The notes under the pieces are model-generated. The model was not told the origin of the DNA and searched no databases. It was given only the letters and a program-made list of their open reading frames with translations. A DNA stretch of 52,789 nucleotides, taken from NCBI GenBank assembly GCA_017853835.1, contig JAFMIU010000015.1, positions 1 to 52,789 of the forward strand. The letters run 5' to 3'. This DNA comes from Pirellulales bacterium. GTDB lineage: Bacteria > Planctomycetota > Planctomycetia > Pirellulales > UBA1268. Both the position numbers and the translations under genes were made by a program. Positions 1 through 8,023 of the stretch are shown piece after piece. Each line of letters starts with the position of its first letter. Positions within the stretch are counted from its first letter, which is position 1.

Positions 1-224
1 GGGACGGTGGCGACGGCGCGAACGTCAGCGTGTGGGCAACCCCGAAGCGTGCCACCACACAAGCGCCCCAAGCCGGAGCCGACGCCGGGACGGTGGCGAC
101 GGCGCGAACGTCAGCGTGTGGGCAACCCCGAAGCGTAGCCTCAACGCACGCGCACCCAAGCAGGAGCCGACGCCGGGACGGTGGCGACGGCGCGACCGTC
201 AGCGTGTGGGCAACCCCGAAGCGT
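1..224. repeat. Direct-repeat array, 70-bp unit, three copies
   Basis: A 70-base unit occurs at 67-136 and 155-224, with two substitutions seen between the copies. The last 50 bases of a further copy occupy 1-50 and are cut by the window edge, so the array continues to the left. Short unrelated linkers of 16 bases (51-66) and 18 bases (137-154) separate the units. The array starts 34 bases beyond the stop of the leftward gene coaD. Open frames through it are artefacts of the repetition. The function is unknown; an intergenic repeat family is the simplest reading. Confidence 0.85.
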
Positions 225-258
225 GCGCCCGAAACTCCCGATGCACCGCCCTTGTCGT

Positions 259-759
259 TCACGCGACGGAGAGCTTGCGACGCAGCGCCGCCACCACGGG
301 CTGCGGCACGAATCGCAGCAGCGCCTCGTCGTCGGCCAGCGGGGTCACCTGCTTCAGGAGCGACGACGAGATGTGGGAGTAGGCGGCGTCGGCCATCAGA
401 AAGACAGTCTCGACCCCAGGGTCGAGTTTCCTGTTCGCCAGGGTCATGGTGAACTCGGCGTCGATGTCGGTGAGCGACCGAACACCTCGCAGCAACACAT
501 GGGCCCCCTGCTCCCGCACAAATGCCACCGAGAGCCCGCTAAACCGCTCCACACGAACGTTGCCGAGCCCGGCAACGGCCGACTTCACCAACTCCACCCG
601 TTCTTCGAGCGAAAACAGTGGATGCTTGTCGGGGTTGATGCCCACCCCCACCACGATCGCGTCGAAAATCCTGCTGGCCCGCTCGATCACGTCGAGATGA
701 CCGAGGGTGATGGGGTCGAATGAACCGGTGTAGACGGCCGTTCGGCTGGGGGCGATCAC
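259..759 (-). CDS. coaD: Pantetheine-phosphate adenylyltransferase (CoaD)
   Basis: This enzyme transfers AMP from ATP to 4'-phosphopantetheine, the penultimate step of coenzyme A synthesis in the cytoplasm. The 166-residue protein has the usual CoaD length. It carries the nucleotidyltransferase motif TGSFDPITLGH at residues 11-21, an LLRGVR segment near residue 90 and the late ISSS motif that binds ATP phosphates. The start is GTG: a GAGGAG ribosome-binding site lies six bases upstream, while the ATG two bases earlier is out of frame. The gene stands alone, with a repeat array just beyond its stop. Confidence 0.96.
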   Translation of the reverse strand: MIAPSRTAVYTGSFDPITLGHLDVIERASRIFDAIVVGVGINPDKHPLFSLEERVELVKSAVAGLGNVRVERFSGLSVAFVREQGAHVLLRGVRSLTDIDAEFTMTLANRKLDPGVETVFLMADAAYSHISSSLLKQVTPLADDEALLRFVPQPVVAALRRKLSVA

Positions 760-935
760 ATGCGTCTCCTCAGGGTCTCAGGGGGCGGCATGGCCCCGAC
801 CAGTCGCGGCTCCCGAACGTGCTGCGGCCCAGGAACCGTTCCGCCGCACCTCCCCGAACGGGCGAAGGTATGGTATGGAATTGCCGAGTCGCTGAAAACC
901 GTCATCCCCGGAGCGCCACGGGCGCATCACACGCG

Positions 936-1106
936 ATGTCTTTCGCAGGCCTGATCTTCTCGGGTGTCGTCGTCATCCTGTTCATCGCCGATCTGGCGGC
1001 AGGTTTTCCGTTTCAGCGGGTGAGCGTGCTCGCCGATATCGGTTTCATCGTGGCGGGCCTCCTCACCGCCTACCTCAGCTGGTCGATCAGCCGCGCGAAG
1101 GCGTGA
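936..1106 (+). CDS. Two-helix membrane microprotein
   Basis: A 56-residue frame starts at the ATG at 936. It consists almost entirely of two hydrophobic segments (about residues 5-22 and 32-51) joined by a short loop with one arginine, and it ends in a basic ISRAKA tail. This is the pattern of a small inner-membrane hairpin protein. A longer upstream extension in the same frame is proline/arginine-rich and looks non-coding, so the internal ATG was chosen. It ends ten bases before the convergent gene at 1116. I recognise no family. Confidence 0.6.
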   Translation: MSFAGLIFSGVVVILFIADLAAGFPFQRVSVLADIGFIVAGLLTAYLSWSISRAKA

Positions 1107-1115
1107 TCGCCTCGA

Positions 1116-1832
1116 TCACGCAGCCCGCAGGATCGAGTCGGCCACGGCTTCACGGCCGCAGCCGGTGATGAGGGCGGGCACGTCGGCGAGCCCTGCCGTC
1201 ACCGCAGTGCCGCGGAATCGCCGCTGGGTGGCCCAGGCGATCCACCGATCCAGTCGAGGCGCGATCGCAACGCGGCCTCCGTGACTGGCCAGGATGCCGT
1301 CGGTGCGCAGCACCTGGAGGGACCCGGGCTTCGCGGCCGGTGCCCCTCCGAGCCCCAGCCATCCGGCGATTCCTGCGGCACGTGGCGACGACACCGTCAC
1401 CTCCCACAGGCCCCAGATCACGTTTCGGCACGGCCAGCCCTTTGGCGCGGGACGGCGGCTGCCTCGGCTGTCTTCCTCGAAGCCATCGACGAGGGCCACA
1501 CTGATCCCCTGCTCCACCAGCAACGACCGATGATCGGAAGGCGTGGGCCCACGGAGCACGGCCGTTGAAAGGTCAGGGATGGCGTCACGGCCGCGCGACA
1601 CGAGTTCCCGCAGCCGAGCCTTCGACCCGCACACGGTGGGAGGGATGTCGATCGCCACATCGATGCCGGCGCCATGTTCGGCGATCTCGGCCATCGTCTC
1701 GATCCCGGCAATCCACGTCACCGGAGCGGTCAGGCTTCGGGCTGCTTCCAGCCATGCCGCGGTTCGCGGGGTGGGCTGGCGTGGTGCCGTGGCACACAAC
1801 ACGAGCGTGGCCGGCCGTTTCGACGCTGACAT
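1116..1832 (-). CDS. Uncharacterized protein, 238 residues
   Basis: I do not recognise this gene. The product is soluble-looking, has no signal peptide, and is moderately rich in Arg and Ala. A GSKARLRELVSRGRD segment near residue 70 and a C-terminal ITGCGREA stretch stand out. A purine-rich GGAGGGGG ribosome-binding site precedes the ATG, and codon use matches the neighbours, so it is very probably real. It lies 98 bases downstream of the fused cobA-hemD gene on the same strand and may be co-transcribed with it. Whether it has a porphyrin-related role cannot be told from the sequence. Confidence 0.7.
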   Translation of the reverse strand: MSASKRPATLVLCATAPRQPTPRTAAWLEAARSLTAPVTWIAGIETMAEIAEHGAGIDVAIDIPPTVCGSKARLRELVSRGRDAIPDLSTAVLRGPTPSDHRSLLVEQGISVALVDGFEEDSRGSRRPAPKGWPCRNVIWGLWEVTVSSPRAAGIAGWLGLGGAPAAKPGSLQVLRTDGILASHGGRVAIAPRLDRWIAWATQRRFRGTAVTAGLADVPALITGCGREAVADSILRAA

Positions 1833-1930
1833 TGCCCCCTCCGTGCTGGCGAACCTGCGCGGCGTTCCATGCCGTGCCTCGACACTATCGTCGCGGTCCC
1901 CGCCGTGGCTGAAGGAGGCGACGGGCCAGG

Positions 1931-3484
1931 TCAGTCACGGCCGATCGGGGGAAGATTCACGTCCCCGGGCGACCCTGCGGGTCGGTCAACCTCTGCCGAT
2001 TCCTCCTCCCGACGCACCATGGCCGCCACGATGCCGATCGCCGACGCCTCGGTGGCCTCGGCCGAAGGATGGATCCCGGCACGGAGAAGCACCGACGACG
2101 TCACGGGGCTGATGGTGGCGATCTTCCACGACCGAAGCCGATCCCCCCAGTGATGCAGGGCTGTCTCGGCCGTGAAGGAGCTCGTGAGCACCAGCCAGTC
2201 GATGGGAAGGGTGCCGAGAGCAGACTCGGGCGGTGCCTCGACCGCCCGGCTCTCGTACACCGCCACTTCGTCCACATGGTGCCCAAACGACTCGAGCCCT
2301 CGACGGAGCACATCGCGGCCCTTGTCGGCTCGCAGCAGGAGAAATCGCCCGCCGCGAGGGCTCGTGCCCAACGCCTCCAGCAGACCTTCCGAGCGGGCCA
2401 CGTCGGCCGTGAGATCGCAGCGGTATCCGCATGTCTCGACCTGCCGGCGGGTTCCCTGCCCGATGGCGGCCAGGCGCACGGTGCCGAGATCCCGCCCGTC
2501 GCGGCCGAGCGCGGCGAGCCGTCGGAAAAAGGCCCGCACGCCATTGCTGCTGGCGAACACGATCCAGTCGTAGGTGTCGATCCGAGCAATCGCGGCATCC
2601 ACGCCATCCCAGCTGCGAGGCTCCACGATCTCGATGAGGGGAACGTGCACACACGCCCCGCCGGCAGCACGGATGGCTGCGATCAGTTCTCCCTCCTGGC
2701 CGGAAGGTCGCGTGACGAGCACGCGGCGCCCCTGCAGCGGCCCGGCGACCGGCTCGGCCGAAGCCCCGACAAGCACCACGGCCGGCGACCGCCAGCCATG
2801 GCGTGCGATATCGGCGGCACATTCCTCGAGCGTGGTCAGCCCCACCTGCTGGTCGGGCCAGGAGCAACGGCTCACGATGGTCACCGGCGTGTCGCCCGGT
2901 CGCCCGGCATCGATGACGGCACGTGACCAGCGGGCCACCTGCTCGATGCCCATGTAGACCGCGAGGGTTCCCGGGAGGCTGGCGAGCGAGGTGTAGTCGA
3001 GGGTGTCGGCTTTGTCGTCAGCCTCGCGACCGGTGACGATCGTGCAACTCGACGCCGCCTCGCGATTGGTCAACGAGACCCCCGCGGCCGCGGCCGCGGC
3101 GAGGGCGGCGGTCACGCCGGGCACGATCTCCACGGGAATGCCGGCGTGACGGAGCGGCTCGAGCTCCTCGGTCAGCCTGGCGAACACGCCAGGATCGCCC
3201 CCCTTCAGCCGCACCACCGAACGCCCCTCGAGGGCCAGCCGGGCAAGCAGGTGGCCGGTGGCGACGCCGGGGTTGGGTCTGGGGGCGGCGTCGCGGGCCA
3301 CGGGAATGCGTTCGGCCGATGGGTTGATCTCGTCGAGAATCCGTCGAGGCACGAGGGCGTCGTGGACGATCACCTCCGCAGCACGAATCCGCTCGACCGC
3401 CCGCAGGGTCAGCAGATCGGGCGATCCGGGGCCTGCTCCCACCACCACGACGCGTCCGGCGGCTGGAGTGGGCTGAGGCGTCAT
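1931..3484 (-). CDS. Uroporphyrinogen-III methyltransferase / uroporphyrinogen-III synthase fusion
   Basis: Residues about 10-250 form a CobA/SUMT-type tetrapyrrole methylase: a GAGPGSPDLLTLRA start motif, RLKGGDPGVFAR and the VPGVTAA segment that shapes the SAM site. Residues about 255-505 form a HemD domain, beginning GRRVLVTRP and containing FASSNGVRAF and the late LVLTSSFTAE motif. The protein should close hydroxymethylbilane to uroporphyrinogen III and methylate it at C2 and C7 towards precorrin-2, for siroheme or cobalamin. Such fusions are known in other bacteria. The ATG at 3484 was preferred because the 20 upstream residues are Arg/Pro-rich with no domain content. Confidence 0.93.
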   Translation of the reverse strand: MTPQPTPAAGRVVVVGAGPGSPDLLTLRAVERIRAAEVIVHDALVPRRILDEINPSAERIPVARDAAPRPNPGVATGHLLARLALEGRSVVRLKGGDPGVFARLTEELEPLRHAGIPVEIVPGVTAALAAAAAAGVSLTNREAASSCTIVTGREADDKADTLDYTSLASLPGTLAVYMGIEQVARWSRAVIDAGRPGDTPVTIVSRCSWPDQQVGLTTLEECAADIARHGWRSPAVVLVGASAEPVAGPLQGRRVLVTRPSGQEGELIAAIRAAGGACVHVPLIEIVEPRSWDGVDAAIARIDTYDWIVFASSNGVRAFFRRLAALGRDGRDLGTVRLAAIGQGTRRQVETCGYRCDLTADVARSEGLLEALGTSPRGGRFLLLRADKGRDVLRRGLESFGHHVDEVAVYESRAVEAPPESALGTLPIDWLVLTSSFTAETALHHWGDRLRSWKIATISPVTSSVLLRAGIHPSAEATEASAIGIVAAMVRREEESAEVDRPAGSPGDVNLPPIGRD

Positions 3485-3524
3485 GATTCTGGGCGATTCT
3501 CGGGGAAAGCCAGGCCGACACCCT

Positions 3525-3552
3525 TTGGCAGCCCTCCGGGCCACACTACACT
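3525..3552 (+). promoter_or_regulatory. Candidate sigma-70-type promoter of the TPR gene
   Basis: TTGGCA at 3525-3530 and TACACT at 3547-3552 are separated by 16 bases and sit 33 bases upstream of the ATG at 3586. The hexamers match the consensus at five and four of six positions. Assigned by eye only. Confidence 0.4.
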
Positions 3553-3585
3553 CGGGGTCGTCCCGTCCCCCAATCGTGTCCGACC

Positions 3586-5013
3586 ATGGCGAATGAGTCC
3601 ACTGCGGCCCCGGCTGCCCCGATCGATCCCGGGTCTGTGCCGTCGACCCAGGCGTTGTCGCCGGGCGATCGTAACCGCCTGCTCAAGTGCTACATGGCGG
3701 GGATGAACCAGCTCCAGACCAATGCCAACTACGCGGTCGACATGCTCTCGACGTGCGTCGTGGGCGACCCGGGCAATCCGGTATTTCTCCAGAAGTTTCT
3801 CGAGGCACTCCGCCGGAAGCATGGCGGAAAGAAGGCGGGGAGCATCACGTCGTTCTTTGCCGCCGGCTCGCGGGCGGGCCTGAAGAAGCTCGCCGCATCG
3901 GCCCAGTGGGCGGAACTGGTCAAGGCAGGCGTCGAGATCATCAAATCGAATCCGTTCGATCACACCGCACTCCTCGCGATGGCCGAGGCCTGCGGCAACC
4001 TCATGTTTGCAGACTCCCAAGCGTTCTACCTTCGCGCCGCTCTCGATGCCGCACCGGCCGACCCCGAAGTGAACCGCCAGTGCGCCCGGTTCGCGGCCAG
4101 CCAGGGCAACTTCGACCAGGCGATCAACTGCTGGCGCCGCATCGGTCAGGTGAAGGGGCTGGCCGAGGAGGCGGAGAAGGCCATCTCCGAACTCTCCGTT
4201 GAGAAGACGATTGCCGCCGGACAGGGAATGATCGGGCGTGGCAGCAAGCCAGGCGCGGCCACGCCCCAAGGCTCCGGCGCCGCCCCCCCCAGCCGCATCG
4301 ATGAACTGCAAAGCGTCATCAAGACCAACCCTGCCGACATCGACTCCTATCTCGAACTGGCCGATCTCGTGGAGCAGAAGTCGGGCGTCGACGAAGCGGA
4401 GAAGATCCTCCTTCAGGCGCTCGACGCATCCGGTGGCGACCTCAAGGTGCGCGAGCATCTCGAAGATCGCCGCCTGCGATGGGGCAAGCATCGCGTGATG
4501 ATCGCCGAGAAGCGGCTGGCCACCGACGACTCCGCCGAAAACCGCGAGTCACTCGACCGCCTCCGTCGGGCCCAGCTCAAGGCGGAGATCGACGTGTATG
4601 CGGCCCGCTGCAGCCGCTACCCCGAAAACCTCACGTGGAAGTTCGAGCTTGCCACCCGGCTCAAGGCCTCTGGCAACTACCCCGAAGCGATCAAGTATTT
4701 CCAGGAGTCGATCCAAGATTCCCGACGCCGCGGTGCGGTGTCGCTCGAACTGGGCGAATGCTTCCAGAAGATCAAGCAATACCAGCTCGCGATGCAAAAC
4801 TACGCCACCGCCGTCGAGGCGCTGAGCGACCGGGAAATGGAGCTCCGCAAGCGGGCCCTCTACCGGGCGGGGGTGCTGGCGACGGCCCTCGACGACGTCG
4901 ATACGGCCCGGAAACACCTCTCCTCCCTGGCCGGGGTCGACTTCGGATACCGGGATGTAGCACAACGTCTTGAAAAGTTGGGGACGGCAAAGGATAACGG
5001 TGCCGACGGCTGA
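3586..5013 (+). CDS. Tetratricopeptide-repeat protein
   Basis: The 475-residue protein has no signal peptide or membrane segment and is built mainly of helical pairs. Clear TPR-like units lie around residues 125-190 (alternating small/large residues ending in FDQAINCWRRI), 240-285 and 350-440 (GNYPEAIKYFQ, KQYQLAMQNYATAV). A short Gly/Ala/Pro linker near residue 225 separates two repeat blocks. TPR proteins act as protein-binding scaffolds, but no partner is evident here. It precedes rpsT by 80 bases on the same strand. Its conserved-looking N-terminus (GDRNRLLKCYMAGMNQL) suggests a lineage-specific cytoplasmic family rather than a generic repeat protein. Confidence 0.85.
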   Translation: MANESTAAPAAPIDPGSVPSTQALSPGDRNRLLKCYMAGMNQLQTNANYAVDMLSTCVVGDPGNPVFLQKFLEALRRKHGGKKAGSITSFFAAGSRAGLKKLAASAQWAELVKAGVEIIKSNPFDHTALLAMAEACGNLMFADSQAFYLRAALDAAPADPEVNRQCARFAASQGNFDQAINCWRRIGQVKGLAEEAEKAISELSVEKTIAAGQGMIGRGSKPGAATPQGSGAAPPSRIDELQSVIKTNPADIDSYLELADLVEQKSGVDEAEKILLQALDASGGDLKVREHLEDRRLRWGKHRVMIAEKRLATDDSAENRESLDRLRRAQLKAEIDVYAARCSRYPENLTWKFELATRLKASGNYPEAIKYFQESIQDSRRRGAVSLELGECFQKIKQYQLAMQNYATAVEALSDREMELRKRALYRAGVLATALDDVDTARKHLSSLAGVDFGYRDVAQRLEKLGTAKDNGADG

Positions 5014-5093
5014 GCCTCCTCCCGGACGCTCCCCCCCGCCCCCCGGGACCCTCCCGGCCAACCCCGCACGACACCTTTCCGAGGAATTTTGGA

Positions 5094-5414
5094 ATGCCCC
5101 ATTCGGCCAGCGCCAAGAAGCGTAATCGTCAGAACCTCCGCAACCGCGAACGCAACCGCGCCATGAAGTCGGAGATCAAGACGAAGATCCGCAAGGTGCT
5201 CGACGCGATTTCCACCGGCGATGTCGCCGCTGCGAAGGAGCAGTTCAAGGGCATGACCAAGACGACCGACCGCGCCGCAGCCGTCGGCACGATTCACCGC
5301 AACCGCGCCGCACGGATCAAGTCGCGGATCTCGGCTCGCGTGAAGAATGCCGAGAAGGGCACCGGGGCCACGAAGCCACCGGCCAAGGGCCGCAAGGCGT
5401 CGGCCAAGGCCTGA
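5094..5414 (+). CDS. rpsT: 30S ribosomal protein S20
   Basis: S20 is a primary binding protein of 16S rRNA in the body of the small subunit. The 106-residue product begins MPHSASAKKRNRQNLRNRERN, the usual S20 opening apart from its first residues, and continues with KSEIKTKIRKVLDAI and the HRNRAARIKSRI segment. The last 20 residues are a Lys/Ala/Gly-rich extension beyond the usual length of about 88. GAGGAA lies eight bases upstream of the ATG. Its stop lies three bases from the convergent pyrK stop, leaving no room for a dedicated terminator. Confidence 0.96.
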   Translation: MPHSASAKKRNRQNLRNRERNRAMKSEIKTKIRKVLDAISTGDVAAAKEQFKGMTKTTDRAAAVGTIHRNRAARIKSRISARVKNAEKGTGATKPPAKGRKASAKA

Positions 5415-5417
5415 TCG

Positions 5418-6287
5418 TCACCAGACGATCTGCTTCGCGTCAAACACCGGTCCTTCGATGCAGGTCCGGCGGTAGTCCCATCCGCCTTCCCCGTCGCTCA
5501 CCTTGGCCACGCAGGTGAAGCAGATCCCGATCCCGCAGGCCATCGGTGTTTCGAGCGAGACATCGCAGGCGATGCCGCGGGCGGCCGACCAGTGCGACAC
5601 CGCCTCCATCATCGGTTCCGGGCCGCAGCAGGCGATGCGGGCGGTGGCGGCGTCGATCCCCGCGGTGCCGTCGAGCAGGTCCACCACGGTGCCTTTGGAG
5701 CCCATCGACCCGTCGAGCGTGGCAAGGTGCACCTCACAGCCCGCGCGGCGAAAATCATCGACGCAGGCGAACATGCCCGCGTGCCGCGCCCCCCAGCAGA
5801 GCGTCACGCGACGGGCGAGCGGCCTGTCGGGTGATGGCCCGCCATCCTGGGCCTGCCCCAATCGTTCCCGCGCGAGGGTCAGCAGGGCCGTTTGACCGAT
5901 GCCTCCGGCAACGAGCACGAGGTGCTCCACCGTCGGGAGCCGAAACCCGTTGCCAAGCGGTCCCCACACGGCCAGTGCATCACCCGGCCGGACACGTGTG
6001 AGGGCTTGGGTAAAACGGCCATGCACGAGATAGATGAAGTCGGCATACCGCGGCCCATCGGCGTCGCTCGCGACGTCATACACCGCAAACGGCCTGGCGA
6101 GCAGCGGGTCGTTTCGATCGGCCAGTCGCAGCATGGCAAACTGGCCCGGTGTGGCCCGGGCTGCGATCGGGGGGCAGTCGAGTCGAATACGCCAGGTGGA
6201 ATCGGCGACCTGGTCATGGGCGACCACGCCAGCCACCCGGTAGGTCGCGGCGTCGGCATGACAAACCAGGGGAGACGGCGTCGCCAT
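5418..6287 (-). CDS. pyrK: Dihydroorotate dehydrogenase electron-transfer subunit (PyrK-type)
   Basis: PyrK passes electrons between the FMN enzyme PyrD (class 1B) and NAD through FAD and a 2Fe-2S cluster. The 289-residue protein shows the FAD-binding LLARPFAVYDV motif, the GDALAVWGPLGNGF segment, the nucleotide-binding VAGGIGQTALL motif and a C-terminal cluster site with three cysteines in CGIGICFTC plus a fourth in RTCIEGP. This matches PyrK rather than other ferredoxin-reductase paralogues. No pyrD is adjacent, so the partner must be elsewhere. It may be co-transcribed with the upstream pseudouridine-synthase gene, whose stop is four bases away. Confidence 0.9.
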   Translation of the reverse strand: MATPSPLVCHADAATYRVAGVVAHDQVADSTWRIRLDCPPIAARATPGQFAMLRLADRNDPLLARPFAVYDVASDADGPRYADFIYLVHGRFTQALTRVRPGDALAVWGPLGNGFRLPTVEHLVLVAGGIGQTALLTLARERLGQAQDGGPSPDRPLARRVTLCWGARHAGMFACVDDFRRAGCEVHLATLDGSMGSKGTVVDLLDGTAGIDAATARIACCGPEPMMEAVSHWSAARGIACDVSLETPMACGIGICFTCVAKVSDGEGGWDYRRTCIEGPVFDAKQIVW

Positions 6288-6290
6288 CGA

Positions 6291-7559
6291 TCAGCCCTCG
6301 CCGCCCGGCTTCTTCGAACGCCACTGCGAGGCTTTCCCGGCCCGCTTGCGCTTGAAGGGCCCCGGCCTGCCGGCGGCGGCCCCTCCGGCCACGCCCGGTT
6401 TTCCGGCTGGCCGTCCCGAAGGCTTTCCCGCGGGCCGCCCCGTCGGTCTGCCCGTGGGCGTTCCCGTGGGCCTCCCTGACGGTCTGCCCGTGGGCCTTCC
6501 GGTCGGTCTGCCTGCAGGCTTGCCGCCAGGCCTGCCACGCGGTGGGCGATCGCCCGAACGGCCCTCCCCCATTGGCGGCCTTCCGCTCCCCAGCCGCCGA
6601 GGCGGGCCACCGGGACGACGACCGCGGGCGGGACCGCGCGGCCGAACATCCTCTCGTTCGGCATCGGGGCCCACGGCGGCGATCGCGGCTCGGCGCAGCG
6701 ACTCGATTTCGCTCCACGTGAGCTGCCGATGCTGGCCGGGAAGGAGATTGCCGAGCGACAGCCCGCCCACCGCCACCCGCTTCAGCTGGTGCACCTTGTG
6801 GCCGAGGGAGGCGAGCATTCTGCGAATCTCACGGTTCTTTCCCTCATCGAGCACCATCTCGAGCACGGCACTCTGCTTGTGCTGGGATCGAATCGAGACC
6901 CGCTTCGCATGCACCTCGGCCTCGGCGAGCCGAATGCCCCGCTGGAGCTTGTCGATCAGCTCCGGCGTGGGAACGCCGGCCACCTGCACGAGGTATTTCT
7001 TCTCGACTCCATACCGCGGATGGGCGAGCAGATTGGCCAGACCGCCGTCGTTGGTAAGGAGGATCAGGCCTTCGCTCATGCGGTCGAGGCGGCCGATGGC
7101 GAAAAGCCGATGGTCACCCGGCACGAGATCGACGACGCGTGGACGGCCGGCGGGATCGACGTTGGTGGTGACCACACCCACCGGCTTGTTGAGCATGAAG
7201 ACCACCCGCTTCGGGTTGGGCAGCCGTTCGCCATCGACCCGGATCTCCTGGGACAGGGGATCCACGCGTGTGCCGAGCGTGGTGACGACCTGGCGATCCA
7301 CCTCGACGCGACCCGTCGTGATCAACTCCTCGCAGGCTCGACGGCTGCCCAGTCCGGCCGACGCCAAGACCTTCTGCAGCCGCTCGAGGCCGTCGTCGGC
7401 CGCCGCCGGAACAGCCCGCTCATCGTCGCGCCGCGGCATCCGTCCAGGCGGCTTCGGACGCGCATCGCGATGAAAGGCCCCGGGGCGCGGGGGCTGGGAG
7501 GGGCGACCAGGACGCTGAGGGCGTCGGCCACGAGGGGGGCGGGAATCGGGGGCGGGCAT
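6291..7559 (-). CDS. RsuA/RluB-family rRNA pseudouridine synthase with a repeat tail
   Basis: The enzyme isomerises uridines in ribosomal RNA. After an Arg/Pro-rich N-terminus come an S4 RNA-binding domain (LQKVLASAGLGSRRACEELI) and the synthase domain with the catalytic GRLDRMSEGLILLTNDG motif and an EGKNREIRRMLASLGH segment, which place it in the RsuA/RluB/RluE/RluF group. About 130 C-terminal residues are low-complexity, including tandem GRPTG/GKPSG-type pentapeptides, ending in a Lys/Arg-rich tail. Basic disordered tails of this kind are common on RNA-binding proteins. The ATG at 7559 was chosen because the longer frame adds only Pro/Arg residues. Whether the target is 16S or 23S rRNA is not clear. 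Confidence 0.92.
   Translation of the reverse strand: MPAPDSRPPRGRRPQRPGRPSQPPRPGAFHRDARPKPPGRMPRRDDERAVPAAADDGLERLQKVLASAGLGSRRACEELITTGRVEVDRQVVTTLGTRVDPLSQEIRVDGERLPNPKRVVFMLNKPVGVVTTNVDPAGRPRVVDLVPGDHRLFAIGRLDRMSEGLILLTNDGGLANLLAHPRYGVEKKYLVQVAGVPTPELIDKLQRGIRLAEAEVHAKRVSIRSQHKQSAVLEMVLDEGKNREIRRMLASLGHKVHQLKRVAVGGLSLGNLLPGQHRQLTWSEIESLRRAAIAAVGPDAEREDVRPRGPARGRRPGGPPRRLGSGRPPMGEGRSGDRPPRGRPGGKPAGRPTGRPTGRPSGRPTGTPTGRPTGRPAGKPSGRPAGKPGVAGGAAAGRPGPFKRKRAGKASQWRSKKPGGEG
6395..6540 (-). repeat. Degenerate 15-bp tandem repeat encoding GRPTG/GKPAG pentapeptides
   Basis: About ten degenerate units encode Gly-(Arg/Lys)-Pro-(Thr/Ser/Ala)-Gly within the C-terminal tail of the pseudouridine synthase. 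Units differ mostly at third-codon positions and at Thr/Ser/Ala, so slippage followed by drift is likely. Confidence 0.8.
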
Positions 7560-7649
7560 CAAGGTGGGCTCCGGAGGGGGCGGCCGTGGCCACGAAAGGG
7601 CCTTCGGACGCCGTCCCCGATCATACACACGGGCCCGGGATGCGGCAGA

Positions 7650-7922
7650 TCACCGCAGCGGCTGCGCCCACCACCTCGATCGCTTCACCTCCGCGACCGG
7701 TTCGGCGTAGTCGCGAGGCCGCGTGCCGTCGAGGGTGGTGTATTGGCGAAACAGCGACGGACCGATGTCGTTTTCCATGAACGGATCGAAGCGAACGGCC
7801 CGACGCTGCTGACTCTTTGCCGGGAGCGGTTCGAGCCACTTCGGCTTGCCGAGCGACGCGCAGCCCGAGGCCAGCGTCGCGATGACGAGGAGGGCACAGA
7901 CCATGAGGCAGATTCGGCGCAT
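7650..7922 (-). CDS. Small lipoprotein, 90 residues
   Basis: The protein opens with a basic MRR, a hydrophobic stretch and a lipobox LASGC at residues 17-21, so it should be diacylated on Cys21 and anchored in a membrane. The mature part is short and charged, with a FDPFMENDIGP segment near residue 46 and a Trp pair near the C-terminus. I know no function. The true frame is far shorter than the open frame containing it; the ATG at 7922 directly precedes the signal peptide. It lies between manA and the pseudouridine synthase on the same strand, about 100 bases from manA. Confidence 0.75.
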   Translation of the reverse strand: MRRICLMVCALLVIATLASGCASLGKPKWLEPLPAKSQQRRAVRFDPFMENDIGPSLFRQYTTLDGTRPRDYAEPVAEVKRSRWWAQPLR

Positions 7923-8023
7923 GGAGGCTCCGGCGCTGGGGCGTGGGAGTGTAGGGGCCGCCCCAGCCCCTCCCAAGGCCGGTTTCCCGGCCGATGACGG
8001 CCCAATCCCGTGAGCGATCGGCG

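Noticed and set aside
1..224. CRISPR array
   Set aside because: Only two complete intervals exist, the linkers share their last 20 bases with each other, the repeat is 70 bases without end symmetry, and no cas genes are present.
30..723. Rightward genes over the repeat array and coaD
   Set aside because: The frames are produced by the repeat units and by the antisense of coaD; there is no domain content.
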